Assembly: GCF_029869545.1 (NCBI RefSeq) | Contig: NZ_JARWQD010000373.1 | Span: 1-53,906, forward strand | Length of the DNA: 53,906 nt | Reading direction: 5' to 3' | DNA from: Nocardia wallacei | GTDB lineage: Bacteria; Actinomycetota; Actinomycetes; Mycobacteriales; Mycobacteriaceae | Shown here: positions 41,065 through 49,067 of the stretch, in pieces | How positions within the stretch are numbered: position 1 is the stretch's first letter | Layout: each line of letters opens with the position of its first letter | Made by a program: the position numbers and the translations under genes | The notes under the pieces: generated by a model | Databases searched by the model: none | What the model was told of the DNA's origin: nothing | Seen by the model: only the letters and a program-made list of their open reading frames with translations

Positions 41065-43182
41065 TTAGCTGCGGCGGAGGAAGCGGCGGCGGGGTTTGCG
41101 GTGGGATTCGGCGCGGTGGGCCAGCTCGGTGCTGTGTTCCTTGGCGCGGTCGGCGAGTTCGGCGGCGTGCTGGGAGGCCTCGGCGGCCAGGGCCCAGGCG
41201 CGGTCCCGGTTCGTGTCCGCCAGCTCGCGGCTGCGCTGCCGGGCGCGGCGGGCCAGCTTCCGCCCCCGCCGCCGAGTACGGGCAGTGAGATCCGCCCCCT
41301 GCTCCTGAGCCACCTCAGCCCACTCGGCCCCACGACCCTGCGCAACCTCCAGCAGTTCGGTCCCGCGGTCCTGCGCGGCTTCGAGCAGTTCGGTCCCACG
41401 GTGGCGCGCGGTCTCGGCCAAGTGCTTGCCGCGTTGCTGGCCGGTCTCGGCTAGGTGCTTGCCGCGTTGCTGGCCGGTCTCGGCTAGGTGCTTGCTGCGG
41501 TCCCTGCTGGTCTCGGCTAGGTGCTTGCTGCGGTCCCTGCTGGTCTCGGCTAGGTGCTTGCCGCGGTCCCTGCCGGTCTCGGCCAAGAGTTTGCTGCGAG
41601 CCCGAGCTGTCTCGGTCAACAGTTTGCCGCGGTCCCGTCCGGTGTCGGCGATGCGCATGCCACGCTGTCGACCGGTGTCGGTCAGCTGCCTGCGGCGATC
41701 GCGACCGGTCTCGGTGAAATCGGAACCGCGACGTCCGGTGCGGCCCTGTGCGGTTCGCGCCAGCTCGGCTCGGCGCCGCTCGGCCTTCGCCGCCCAGTCG
41801 GTGTCCGCACGCCGCCGCCGTGCCCGTTCCGCCAAGTCGCGCCCGCGGCGCCGCGCGGCTCGTGCCATCGCGCCGCCGCGCTTCTTGGCAAGATCGGCGT
41901 ATTCACCCCCGCGATCCCGGGCGGTCTCGGCGTCGCTCCGCTGCCGCGCCCGCTCCGCCAAGTCACGCGCGCGGCGTCGCGCGGCTCGGGCTGCGGCCCC
42001 GCCGTGTTCCCTTGTGAGACCGGCGAATTCGCTGCCGCGATGCTGTGCGGTATCGGTCAGCTCGGCGCCCCGGTGCTTGGTCTTGTCGGCCAGGTCGGCG
42101 CCGCGGTGCCGTGCCTGCTCGGCCCAGTCGGCGCCGCGGTGTTCCGCCGCGTCGACCCATTCGCTGCCGCGGTGCTTCGCCGCCTGCGCCAGCTTCTCGG
42201 TGCGATGCTGCGTGGCCTCAGCGAGTTCGGCACCGTGTTGCTGCGCCGCTTCCGCCAGTGCTGAGCCGCGGCGCTGTGCGGCTTCGGCGAGTTCGGCGGC
42301 GTGGTGTTGAGCCCTGTCCGCCCAAGTGCTGGCGCGATGCTGTGCTGCCTCGGCCCACTCGCCCCCGTGATGTTCGCCGCGGTCTGCCCACATCTCCGTG
42401 CGGCGCCGCGCGGTATCGGCGAGTTCGGTGCCGTGCTGCTGTGCGGCTTCGACGAGGTCGGCGCCGCGGTGTTTGGCCGCCTCGGCGAGTTCCGCGCCGC
42501 GGTGTTCGGCGGTCTCGGCCCATTCGCGGACGTGGTGTTTGGTGCGGTCCGCGAGCTTCTCCGTGTGACGCTGTGCGGCCTCGGCGAGGTCGGCGGCGCG
42601 GTGTTGGGCTGCGTCGGCCAGTTCGGTGGTGTGGTGTTCGGCGGTTCGGGAGAGGTCGCGGGCGTGTGAAGCCTGGTGTTGCAGGCGCTCTCGCCATGAC
42701 TCGCCGGCGCCGATGGGCAGGGCGGTGGCGGCGCGGTGGGCGGCGCGACGGCCGCGCCAGCCGAGCGACGGCTTGCCCTCGGTATCGGCCGCGGCGATCA
42801 TCAGCCCGCCCAGCAGGCCGAGGTCCTTGAGGAAGGCGATGCGTTTGGCGGCGCGGCGGTCCGGGTCGGACTCGTTCCAGAAGTCCTGTTCGGTCACGGT
42901 GGCGGGAACGACCGTCACCGCCAGGACCAGCGCGGACAGCCGCGGCACCCGGCCCATCGCCAGCAGCACACCGGCCCCGACCTGGGTGGCGGCATTGACG
43001 CGCACCACCTGCCCCGGATCGCCGGGCAGCTTCGCGGCCAGTTGCGGTGACAGTTTCTGCTCGCCGCGCGCCACCAATGTCGCCGCGGCCTTCGTGCGCG
43101 GCTCGGGATGCATCAGCGTGTCGACCCCGTCGACGACGAAGGCGGTGGCCAACAGCGGGCGGGCAAGTCGGCGGATGATCAT
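41065..43182 (-). CDS. DoxX-like membrane protein with ~45 eleven-residue repeats
   Basis: A 705-aa protein. Residues 1-135 resemble DoxX-family membrane proteins (RRLARPLLATAFVVDGVDTL, ATQVGAGVLLAMGRVPRLSA, IAFLKDLGLLGGLMIAAADT). From about 172 to 690 there is a nearly unbroken array of 11-residue units of type HRGAELAEAAQ / DRGKHLAETSR: a charged pair with His or Arg, Gly/Ala, a central Leu/Trp, Ala, Glu and Ala/Thr. Hendecad repeats of this kind form long amphipathic or right-handed coiled helices, as in LEA proteins, synuclein and apolipoproteins. The tail KPRRRFLRRS is strongly basic. ATG 43182 follows GAGGAAAGGG. Role unknown; the array may lie on the inner membrane or bind nucleic acid or lipid. 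Confidence 0.85.
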   Translation of the reverse strand: MIIRRLARPLLATAFVVDGVDTLMHPEPRTKAAATLVARGEQKLSPQLAAKLPGDPGQVVRVNAATQVGAGVLLAMGRVPRLSALVLAVTVVPATVTEQDFWNESDPDRRAAKRIAFLKDLGLLGGLMIAAADTEGKPSLGWRGRRAAHRAATALPIGAGESWRERLQHQASHARDLSRTAEHHTTELADAAQHRAADLAEAAQRHTEKLADRTKHHVREWAETAEHRGAELAEAAKHRGADLVEAAQQHGTELADTARRRTEMWADRGEHHGGEWAEAAQHRASTWADRAQHHAAELAEAAQRRGSALAEAAQQHGAELAEATQHRTEKLAQAAKHRGSEWVDAAEHRGADWAEQARHRGADLADKTKHRGAELTDTAQHRGSEFAGLTREHGGAAARAARRRARDLAERARQRSDAETARDRGGEYADLAKKRGGAMARAARRRGRDLAERARRRRADTDWAAKAERRRAELARTAQGRTGRRGSDFTETGRDRRRQLTDTGRQRGMRIADTGRDRGKLLTETARARSKLLAETGRDRGKHLAETSRDRSKHLAETSRDRSKHLAETGQQRGKHLAETGQQRGKHLAETARHRGTELLEAAQDRGTELLEVAQGRGAEWAEVAQEQGADLTARTRRRGRKLARRARQRSRELADTNRDRAWALAAEASQHAAELADRAKEHSTELAHRAESHRKPRRRFLRRS
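41410..41590 (-). repeat. 33-bp tandem DNA repeats inside the hendecad gene
   Basis: Here the 11-residue units are nearly identical at the DNA level with a 33-bp period: the unit containing gcttgccgcgttgctggcc recurs, as does that with gcttgctgcggtccctgctg, each twice in tandem, plus diverged copies on both sides. This indicates recent unit duplication by slippage or unequal exchange. Confidence 0.85.
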
Positions 43183-43276
43183 GACGAGAACCCTTTCCTC
43201 GAGGCTGTTCGGGCGGGTTCCCGCAGTTGTGCGGGTCAAACGCGGGCGGACCGGGGAGATACGCCGCGGATCCGGC

Positions 43277-43789
43277 TCAGGGCACGACGGTGACCGGCCA
43301 GCGCCCCGCCTTGACCAGCCGCACCGCGACCGAGCCCACCAGCCGGTGCCCGGCCTTCTCCGAGGCCCCGACGACCACCGCATCCGCCTTGAGTTCGTCT
43401 GCGGCACTGGCCAATCCGGCATACGGGTCACCGCGCCGGGTGAGGAATTTCCAGCGTGTCGCGTAGACGTCGCGGACGCGCTCGGCGTGCTCCTGGATCT
43501 GGCGGGCCAGATCGTCGGCCATCTCCGCGGTCACGCCCTGCACATCCGCGCCGTACGCGCCCGCCATCGCCATCCACGGCTGCACGTAAACCATTGCCAG
43601 CAGCGCGCTCTGGCGCCGGGCGAGCCCGGCGGCGTAGGCGGCGGCGCGCCAGGAGGCGTCGGATCCGTCGATGCCGACCATGATCACGTTCGGTCCGTCG
43701 GTGCCCAGTTCGAAGCCGGACGATGCGCTGGGCGCCCATTCCGGTGTTGTCTCCTCCGCCACGCTGTCGAGCGTAGAACAGGTCGGCAC
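43277..43789 (-). CDS. Universal stress protein (UspA family)
   Basis: A 170-aa single-domain Usp: NVIMVGIDGSDASWRAAAYA, AGLARRQSALLAMVYVQPW, DLARQIQEHAERVRD, GDPYAGLASAADELKADAVV, and the ATP-loop-like VGASEKAGHRLVGSVAVRLV before AGRWPVTVVP. The first 30 residues are extra to the domain; a GTG at 43762 gives a shorter form. It is 94 bp upstream of the hendecad protein on the same strand. Confidence 0.88.
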   Translation of the reverse strand: MPTCSTLDSVAEETTPEWAPSASSGFELGTDGPNVIMVGIDGSDASWRAAAYAAGLARRQSALLAMVYVQPWMAMAGAYGADVQGVTAEMADDLARQIQEHAERVRDVYATRWKFLTRRGDPYAGLASAADELKADAVVVGASEKAGHRLVGSVAVRLVKAGRWPVTVVP

Positions 43790-43891
43790 GCGCTCCCAGC
43801 CCTGATCCCGGCGCTGCGTGACCGAGTGCCCGAAAGTAGCCGGGCGCGGCCACGCGCCGAACAGGGCGACCTCCGGGTTAGTGTCGGGTTC

Positions 43892-44395
43892 ATGACCGAC
43901 CAGCGATCAATCGTCGTGATGGGCGTCTCGGGCGCCGGTAAGACGACCGTCGGTGAGCGGCTGGCCGCGGCGCTGGGCGTCGAGTACGCCGACGGCGACG
44001 ACTTCCATCCCGCGGAGAACGTCGCCAAGATGTCGGCCGGAGTCCCGCTCGACGACGCGGACCGGTGGCCCTGGCTCGATGCGGTCGGCGCCTGGCTGGC
44101 CGAGCGGCCGGGCCGCGGTGTGGCCAGTTGCTCGGCGCTCAAACGCGAGTACCGCGACCGGCTGCGCGCCGCCGCGCCGACCGCGTTCTTCGTCGACCTC
44201 GAGGTCCCCTACGACGAACTGAAACGCCGGATGTCCGCGCGCACAGGCCATTTCATGCGGGCCCGGATGCTGGATTCGCAGCTGGCCATCCGTCAGCCAC
44301 TGGCTCCCGGCGAGCCGGGTATCACCGTCGAGGGCGCCCGCCCGGTGCCCGATGTGGTGAAACAGATACTCGCCGAGCTGAATTCACCCGAGTGA
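43892..44395 (+). CDS. gntK: Gluconokinase
   Basis: A 167-aa kinase: P-loop MGVSGAGKTTVGERLAAALG, then YADGDDFHPAENVAKMSAGV, PLDDADRWPWLDAVGAWL, CSALKREYRDRLR, RTGHFMRARMLDSQLAIRQP. All are signatures of shikimate-kinase-like gluconate kinases, which make 6-phosphogluconate from gluconate and ATP. In LEVPYDELKRRMSAR the usual Leu-rich segment is intact. Monocistronic; no gntP permease in sight. Confidence 0.93.
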   Translation: MTDQRSIVVMGVSGAGKTTVGERLAAALGVEYADGDDFHPAENVAKMSAGVPLDDADRWPWLDAVGAWLAERPGRGVASCSALKREYRDRLRAAAPTAFFVDLEVPYDELKRRMSARTGHFMRARMLDSQLAIRQPLAPGEPGITVEGARPVPDVVKQILAELNSPE

Positions 44396-44404
44396 GGGCG
44401 GGGG

Positions 44405-44836
44405 TCAATGCTCCAGCTTGCGCAGCAGATCCCGCAGCGCACGTAAGTCGGTGGGGGACAGGGTGGTCAGCGAGTCCGGGGCCGGATCCGGTGTCGCCAG
44501 GGCGTCGGCCAGGACCGCGCGCCCGGTCTCGGTGATCGACACCAGCTTCGAGCGCCGGTCCGCCGGATCGATCTCACGCACCACCAGCCCGCGCTCCTCG
44601 AGATCGTTGACGGTGACGGTGGTGGCGGGCGCGTCCATGGTGGCCGCGTGCGCCAGTTCCTTCACCGTCATCGGACCCGGGCGCAACCGCCGCAGCACCC
44701 GAATCCGGCTGAACGGCATGCCCGTTCGCTCGACGACCGCCCGCTTCCACTGATCGCGGGTATCCATCACCACGTGGGTGAGCAGCCGCCAGACCTCGTC
44801 GGCGGTGGGGACATCCGGCGGGGCGTTATCCGACAC
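44405..44836 (-). CDS. MarR-family regulator
   Basis: A 143-aa regulator: FSRIRVLRRLRPGPMTVKEL, AHAATMDAPATTVTVNDLEE, RGLVVREIDPADRRSKLVSI, TETGRAVLADAL. It overlaps the end of the upstream MFS gene by 11 bases, so regulator and pump are one operon, with a MarR-type palindrome in front of the pump. Confidence 0.91.
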   Translation of the reverse strand: MSDNAPPDVPTADEVWRLLTHVVMDTRDQWKRAVVERTGMPFSRIRVLRRLRPGPMTVKELAHAATMDAPATTVTVNDLEERGLVVREIDPADRRSKLVSITETGRAVLADALATPDPAPDSLTTLSPTDLRALRDLLRKLEH

Positions 44837-46202
44837 TGGCAGGAACCTTCTGTTCGAGCAATGGCGCGACCCGATCCCGGGACCGCTCGGCCCACCCGGT
44901 GTTGGCGGCGACGCCGAGAACGGCGATGCTCGCGGCGAGCCCGGCCAGCACCCACCACAGGCTCGCGCCGGTCAACAGGCCACACAATGCCACACCGATG
45001 CTGACGCCGACCTGGCGGCTGGTGGAGGCCAGCGCCGCGGCGGCACCGGCGCGATCGAGCGGCATCCCGCTCACGGCCGCGGTGGTGATCGGCGCGTTCA
45101 CCATGCCGAACCCGATCCCGAACACCGCGAACATGATGATCAGCTCCCACACGGGAGTGCCGGAGTGCAGACCGGTCAGCAGCACGGCGGCGGCCGCCAT
45201 GAACGTCCCGGCCACCAGCAGCGAGGGCCGCGTGCCGTACCGCCCGACCAGCCGCCCCGACAGCGGTGAGAAGATCAGCATGCCGATGGCCATCGGCAGG
45301 TACAGCAGCCCGGTGTGCACCGCCGAATAGTGCCGTGTGTCCTGCAGATACAGCGACGCGCTGAACAGGAAGGCGCCCAGCCCAGCGAAGGCGCACACCG
45401 CGATGACGGTGGCCGAGCTGAACGGCACGCTGCGGAAGAAGCGCAGGTCGATGAACGGCGACGGATGCCGCCACTCGTGGAAGACGAACGCCGCCAGCGC
45501 CACCGCCGTCACCGCGAACACCAGCGGCTGCCGCTCGATCAGTCCGAACACCAGCGTGAACAGCACGACGACGGCCAGCGCCTGCCCGATCCCGTCGATC
45601 CCGCGCATGGTCTGTGATTTCGTCTCCGGCACGTACACGGTGGTCAGCACGAGCGCGATCGCGCAGATCGGCAGGTTGATCCAGAACACCGACTGCCAGC
45701 CGAGGGTATCGATGAGCCCGCCGCCGACCATCGGCCCGAGCGCAGTGGAGATGCCGACGACCGCGCCCCACACCCCGACCGCGCGGGCCCGCTCGACCCG
45801 CCCGGTGAACACGGTGGTGATGATCGACATCGCCACCGGATTGAGCATGGATCCCCCGATGGCCTGCACGAACCGCGCGCCGATCAGCACCTCGACCGAG
45901 GGCGCCAGGCTGCACAGCAGCGACCCCACCGCGAAGGTGGACAGTCCGATGCGGAAGACCCGCTTGCGCCCGAACCGGTCCGCGGCCGCCCCGGACAGCA
46001 TCAGCAGGCTGGCGAGGGTGAGGGTGTAGATGTCGATGATCCACTGCAGCCACGACAGCGACGCGTCCATCTCGGCGCGAATGGTGGGGATCGCGACGTC
46101 GACGATCGTCGCGTCCATGGACGAGATCAGCAGGCTCAGGCAACACGTCACCAGCACGATGGTCTTCCGGCGCGCGCTCAACCCCTCGGTAGTTGTAGGC
46201 AC
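44826..46202 (-). CDS. DHA2-family MFS drug transporter
   Basis: A 458-aa, 14-helix transporter. MDATIVDVAIPTIRAEMDAS, LQWIIDIYTLTLASLLMLSG, AADRFGRKRVFRIGLSTFAV (motif A), GGSMLNPVAMSIITTVFTGR and GPMVGGGLIDTLGWQSVFWI (motif C). Exports drugs or metabolites with protons. Start ATG 46202 lies directly after the operator palindromes. Confidence 0.92.
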   Translation of the reverse strand: MPTTTEGLSARRKTIVLVTCCLSLLISSMDATIVDVAIPTIRAEMDASLSWLQWIIDIYTLTLASLLMLSGAAADRFGRKRVFRIGLSTFAVGSLLCSLAPSVEVLIGARFVQAIGGSMLNPVAMSIITTVFTGRVERARAVGVWGAVVGISTALGPMVGGGLIDTLGWQSVFWINLPICAIALVLTTVYVPETKSQTMRGIDGIGQALAVVVLFTLVFGLIERQPLVFAVTAVALAAFVFHEWRHPSPFIDLRFFRSVPFSSATVIAVCAFAGLGAFLFSASLYLQDTRHYSAVHTGLLYLPMAIGMLIFSPLSGRLVGRYGTRPSLLVAGTFMAAAAVLLTGLHSGTPVWELIIMFAVFGIGFGMVNAPITTAAVSGMPLDRAGAAAALASTSRQVGVSIGVALCGLLTGASLWWVLAGLAASIAVLGVAANTGWAERSRDRVAPLLEQKVPASVG

Positions 46203-46226
46203 ACAATGATTGTGAATTCACAACTA
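46190..46226 (-). promoter_or_regulatory. MarR operator at the MFS start
   Basis: A perfect 14-bp palindrome TTGTGAATTCACAA (46210-46223), and outer arms TAGTTGT (46190-46196) / ACAACTA (46220-46226). AT-rich in a GC-rich setting and directly upstream of and overlapping the pump start, a standard arrangement for a MarR repressor encoded in the same operon. Confidence 0.7.
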
Positions 46227-46340
46227 TCTGCCGACAACCCCTGCCGCTGTGGGATGGGTCACCGGTATCCGGCTCGGTTGATCTCGATCGCGGCGGGTAG
46301 CACCGGGTTGTGAGCACGCTATGAGGAAGGGAGTCAGGTC

Positions 46341-46814
46341 ATGGCACAACCGATCACCACGACCCTGGACACCGAGCAGCAGCGCATCGCGGGCGAGGCC
46401 CTGTGCGGCGCCGTCGTCGATCTGATCGACCTGACGCTGATCGCCAAACAGGCGCACTGGAACGTGCTCGGACCGCGCTTCCGGCCGGTGCATCTGGCCC
46501 TGGACGAACTGGTGACGGCGGCACGGAAGTTCACCGACGCCGCCGCCGAGCGGGCGGCCGCGATCGGGGTCAGCCCGGACGGGCGCGCCCGCACCGTCGC
46601 CGAGGAGACCTCCGCCGAGGGCTTCCCGGCGGGCTGGCAGCGTGACACCGACGTCGTCGAGGCGATCACCGGCAATCTCGCCGCGATCATCCGCCGCATG
46701 CGCGCCCGCATCGATGCCACCGACAAGGCGGACCCGGTCACCCAGGACCTGTTCCTGGACATCACCGCGCGACTCGAGCAACTGCACTGGATGTGGGAGG
46801 CCCAGCTGGCCTGA
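46341..46814 (+). CDS. dps: Dps-family ferritin-like DNA-protection protein
   Basis: A 157-aa Dps. Ferroxidase ligands lie in LIAKQAHWNVLGPRFRPVHL and ALDELVTAARKFTDAAAERA (His, Asp, Glu positions as in the family). SAEGFPAGWQRDTDVVEAIT and DPVTQDLFLDITARLEQLHW, MWEAQLA complete the four-helix bundle. AGGAAGGG precedes the ATG. Stores iron and protects DNA in oxidative stress; no Lys-rich DNA-binding tail. Confidence 0.93.
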   Translation: MAQPITTTLDTEQQRIAGEALCGAVVDLIDLTLIAKQAHWNVLGPRFRPVHLALDELVTAARKFTDAAAERAAAIGVSPDGRARTVAEETSAEGFPAGWQRDTDVVEAITGNLAAIIRRMRARIDATDKADPVTQDLFLDITARLEQLHWMWEAQLA

Positions 46815-46869
46815 GATCACCGCGATGTCGGCAAAGCGCCATTAACAAGGTCGCGGTAGCGTGCCGGTC

Positions 46870-48294
46870 ATGACGACCGACCGCAATACGGCGGCGCCGA
46901 GCGCGCCACCTCTCGCGACCGCGGGTGAGGAAGAGGGCTACAAGCGTGGCCTGAACCCGCGGACTATTCAGATGATCGCCATCGGCGGCGCGATCGGCAC
47001 CGGCCTGTTCTACGGCGCGGGCGGCGCTATCGAGCAGGCGGGGCCCGCGCTGATTCTGTGTTATCTGGCTGCCGGTTTGGCGATCTTCGTGATCATGCGT
47101 GCCCTCGGCGAGCTGCTGACCTACCGTCCGGTGTCGGGCAGTTTCGCCGAGTACGCCAACGAGTTCCTGGGCCGGTTCGCCGGTTTCGTGACGGGGTGGA
47201 CGTATTGGGCGGTGTGGGTGGCGACCTGCATGGCCGAGATCACGGTCGCGGGCAAGTATGTGAAGTACTGGTTCGCGGTGCCGGAGTGGCTGACGGCTTT
47301 GGTGGTGCTGGGTGTGTTGTTCGCGGCGAACTTGATCTCGGTGAGGATCTTCGGTGAGGGCGAGTTCTGGTTCTCCGCGATCAAGGTGACCGCGATCGTG
47401 GCGATGATCGTGATCGGTATCGGGGTGCTGGCGTTCGGGTTCGGGCACACCGATCATTCGTCGGTGACGAATCTGTGGGCCGAGGGTGGGGTGTTCCCGA
47501 ACGGGTTCGGGCAGGCGATGCTGGCGTTGCAGATCGTGGTGTTCGCCTATGTCGGTGTGGAGTTGGTGGGTGTGACCGCGGGTGAGGCGGAGAATCCGCG
47601 TCAGACGTTGCGTAAGGCGATCAACACGTTGCCGCTGCGGATCGGGTTGTTCTATGTGGGTGCGTTGATCATCATCATGTCGGTGGTGAGCTGGACGCAG
47701 TTCCATGAGGGCCGTAGCCCGTTCGTGGAGGTGTTCTCGCAGATCGGGATTCCGGGCGCGGCCGGTTTGATCAACTTCGTGTTGCTGACCGCGGCGTTGT
47801 CGTCGTGTAACTCGGGTATCTACTCCACCGGGCGGATGCTGCGCAGCCTGTCGCTGCGTGAGGAGGCTCCGGCGGCGTTGTCGGGGTTGAGTAAGCGGCG
47901 GGTGCCGTATGCGGGGATCGTGGTGTCGGCGGCGATGATGGTGATCGGTGTGATCGTGAATGTGGTGTCGCCGGACAAGGCGTTCGCCTACATCACGTCG
48001 GTGTCGACGATGGGGATCATCTTCGTGTGGGGCATGATCCTGGTCTGCCACTTCCTGTACCGCGCCAAGGTGCGCCGCGGGGAACTCCCGGCCAGCGACT
48101 ACCGGCTGCCGGGCGCGCCGGTGACCAGCGCGCTCGCATTGGGCCTGCTGGGCCTGGTCGTGGTGCTGCTGTTCTTCACCGACAGCGGCCGCACCGCACT
48201 CGTCGTCGGCGCGGTGTGGGCGGTGCTGGTGTGCGCGGGGTACCCGATCGTCAACCGCCTCGTCCACCGGCGCGAAACGGCAAGCGCCGCTTAG
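46870..48294 (+). CDS. APC-family amino acid permease
   Basis: A 474-aa, 12-helix permease: RTIQMIAIGGAIGTGLFYGA, GGAIEQAGPALILCYLAAGL, MRALGELLTYRPVSGSFAEY, ANEFLGRFAGFVTGWTYWAV, VVFAYVGVELVGVTAGEAEN. These are the AAT/GABA-permease-like signatures (PF00324). It moves an amino acid with protons; D-serine/alanine/glycine, GABA or similar are possible. ATG 46870 or GTG 46861 starts it. The middle third (about 47180-48010) uses many T/G-ending codons (TTG, GTG, GGT) while both ends prefer C-ending ones. An open frame runs on the opposite strand through the whole gene but has no family features. Confidence 0.9.
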   Translation: MTTDRNTAAPSAPPLATAGEEEGYKRGLNPRTIQMIAIGGAIGTGLFYGAGGAIEQAGPALILCYLAAGLAIFVIMRALGELLTYRPVSGSFAEYANEFLGRFAGFVTGWTYWAVWVATCMAEITVAGKYVKYWFAVPEWLTALVVLGVLFAANLISVRIFGEGEFWFSAIKVTAIVAMIVIGIGVLAFGFGHTDHSSVTNLWAEGGVFPNGFGQAMLALQIVVFAYVGVELVGVTAGEAENPRQTLRKAINTLPLRIGLFYVGALIIIMSVVSWTQFHEGRSPFVEVFSQIGIPGAAGLINFVLLTAALSSCNSGIYSTGRMLRSLSLREEAPAALSGLSKRRVPYAGIVVSAAMMVIGVIVNVVSPDKAFAYITSVSTMGIIFVWGMILVCHFLYRAKVRRGELPASDYRLPGAPVTSALALGLLGLVVVLLFFTDSGRTALVVGAVWAVLVCAGYPIVNRLVHRRETASAA

Positions 48295-48319
48295 TATCTC
48301 GATGATCGGCCGGTGGCGC

Positions 48320-48676
48320 TCAGCCACCGGCCACCATCGAGCCGATGGCCAGGAAGGCCAGCGTCACCGTCATCAGGAACCAGCCCGCGCCCTGCCAGAT
48401 CGGCCAGGCGCGGTGGTGTTTCCACGCGCGATAGGTGGTGATGAACGCGCCGACCGTTCCCGCCACCAGTACCGCTCCGGGTCCCGCGAGAATCGTTGCG
48501 CGCGAGGCGGTATCGCAGAACATCCCGGCCGCCGAGGCGCACGGCTCGCGCCGCCCGGCCCAGGCCGAGACCGCCGCACCCACCAGGACGGCGATCGCGA
48601 GCACGACGGCGACGTAGGCGGCGGCCCGGCGGAACATGCCGGGATCGTGCCAGCGCTTCTCGACATCGTCGATCAT
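48320..48676 (-). CDS. Unrecognised 118-aa membrane protein
   Basis: ATG 48676 has a perfect AAGGAGG eight bases upstream. Three hydrophobic segments: AAYVAVVLAIAVLVGAAVSA, ILAGPGAVLVAGTVGAFITT and WFLMTVTLAFLAIGSMVAGG. Between the first two is REPCASAAGMFCDTAS, two Cys that can pair outside. Similar small proteins (DUF6264-like pattern) occur in actinomycetes; I cannot assign one firmly. Confidence 0.7.
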   Translation of the reverse strand: MIDDVEKRWHDPGMFRRAAAYVAVVLAIAVLVGAAVSAWAGRREPCASAAGMFCDTASRATILAGPGAVLVAGTVGAFITTYRAWKHHRAWPIWQGAGWFLMTVTLAFLAIGSMVAGG

Positions 48677-48762
48677 CCGTATCACCTCCTTACCGCCCGT
48701 GATTACCCGGTGCGGGGCGATGCATCCACCGATGCGGGAGAAAGATCGACGAGATTCTATGC

Positions 48763-48775
48763 GTATACGTATACT
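48763..48775 (+). promoter_or_regulatory. Palindromic promoter of the Cys-rich small gene
   Basis: A perfect 12-bp palindrome GTATACGTATAC (48763-48774), overlapping TATACT (48770-48775) as a -10, only seven bases before ATG 48783. The mRNA is probably leaderless and an operator protein would block the -10 directly. Confidence 0.5.
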
Positions 48776-48782
48776 GTCAGTC

Positions 48783-49067
48783 ATGTTCGATCCCTTCAGC
48801 CTCGCGGTCGGTGCCGGGCTGCTCGCTCTCGGCTGGGCCGTCGGCCGGATGAGCCGTCGCCGACGCGGCGACAAGCTGCCCGCGGCGTGCGGGTGCGGTC
48901 ACGACCTGGCGCTGCACGATCGTGAATCCGGCAACTGCCACGCCGAGATCTTCCGCAAGACCGGCCACGGCCTGCGCGAGTGGGTGGGGTGCAACTGCCG
49001 CCGCTACACCGGACCGACCCCGCTCGACGAGGTGTTCACACCGCCGCTGCTACCGCCGGTCTCCTGA
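48783..49067 (+). CDS. Small membrane-anchored Cys-rich (CGCGH) protein
   Basis: A 94-aa protein: a hydrophobic anchor (FSLAVGAGLLALGWAVGRM), a basic stretch (SRRRRGDK), then a putative zinc-ribbon-like domain CGCGHDLALHDRESGNCHAE ... VGCNCRRYTGP. The Cys pairs CxC ... CH ... CxC plus His could bind one or two zinc ions. Similar CGCGH..H..C..CxC proteins occur in actinomycetes and their phages. No SD; ATG lies seven bases after a -10. Function unknown. Its end overlaps the convergent TetR stop by 18 bases. Confidence 0.65.
   Translation: MFDPFSLAVGAGLLALGWAVGRMSRRRRGDKLPAACGCGHDLALHDRESGNCHAEIFRKTGHGLREWVGCNCRRYTGPTPLDEVFTPPLLPPVS

Noticed and set aside
41065..43182. CRISPR-like reading of the 33-bp repeats
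   Set aside because: Repeats are directly adjacent without spacers, keep the reading frame and encode hendecads.
46762..48327. 521-aa open frame antisense to the amino-acid permease
   Set aside because: Product is Arg/His/Gln-rich without domains; it mirrors codon bias of the permease, which has clear transporter motifs.
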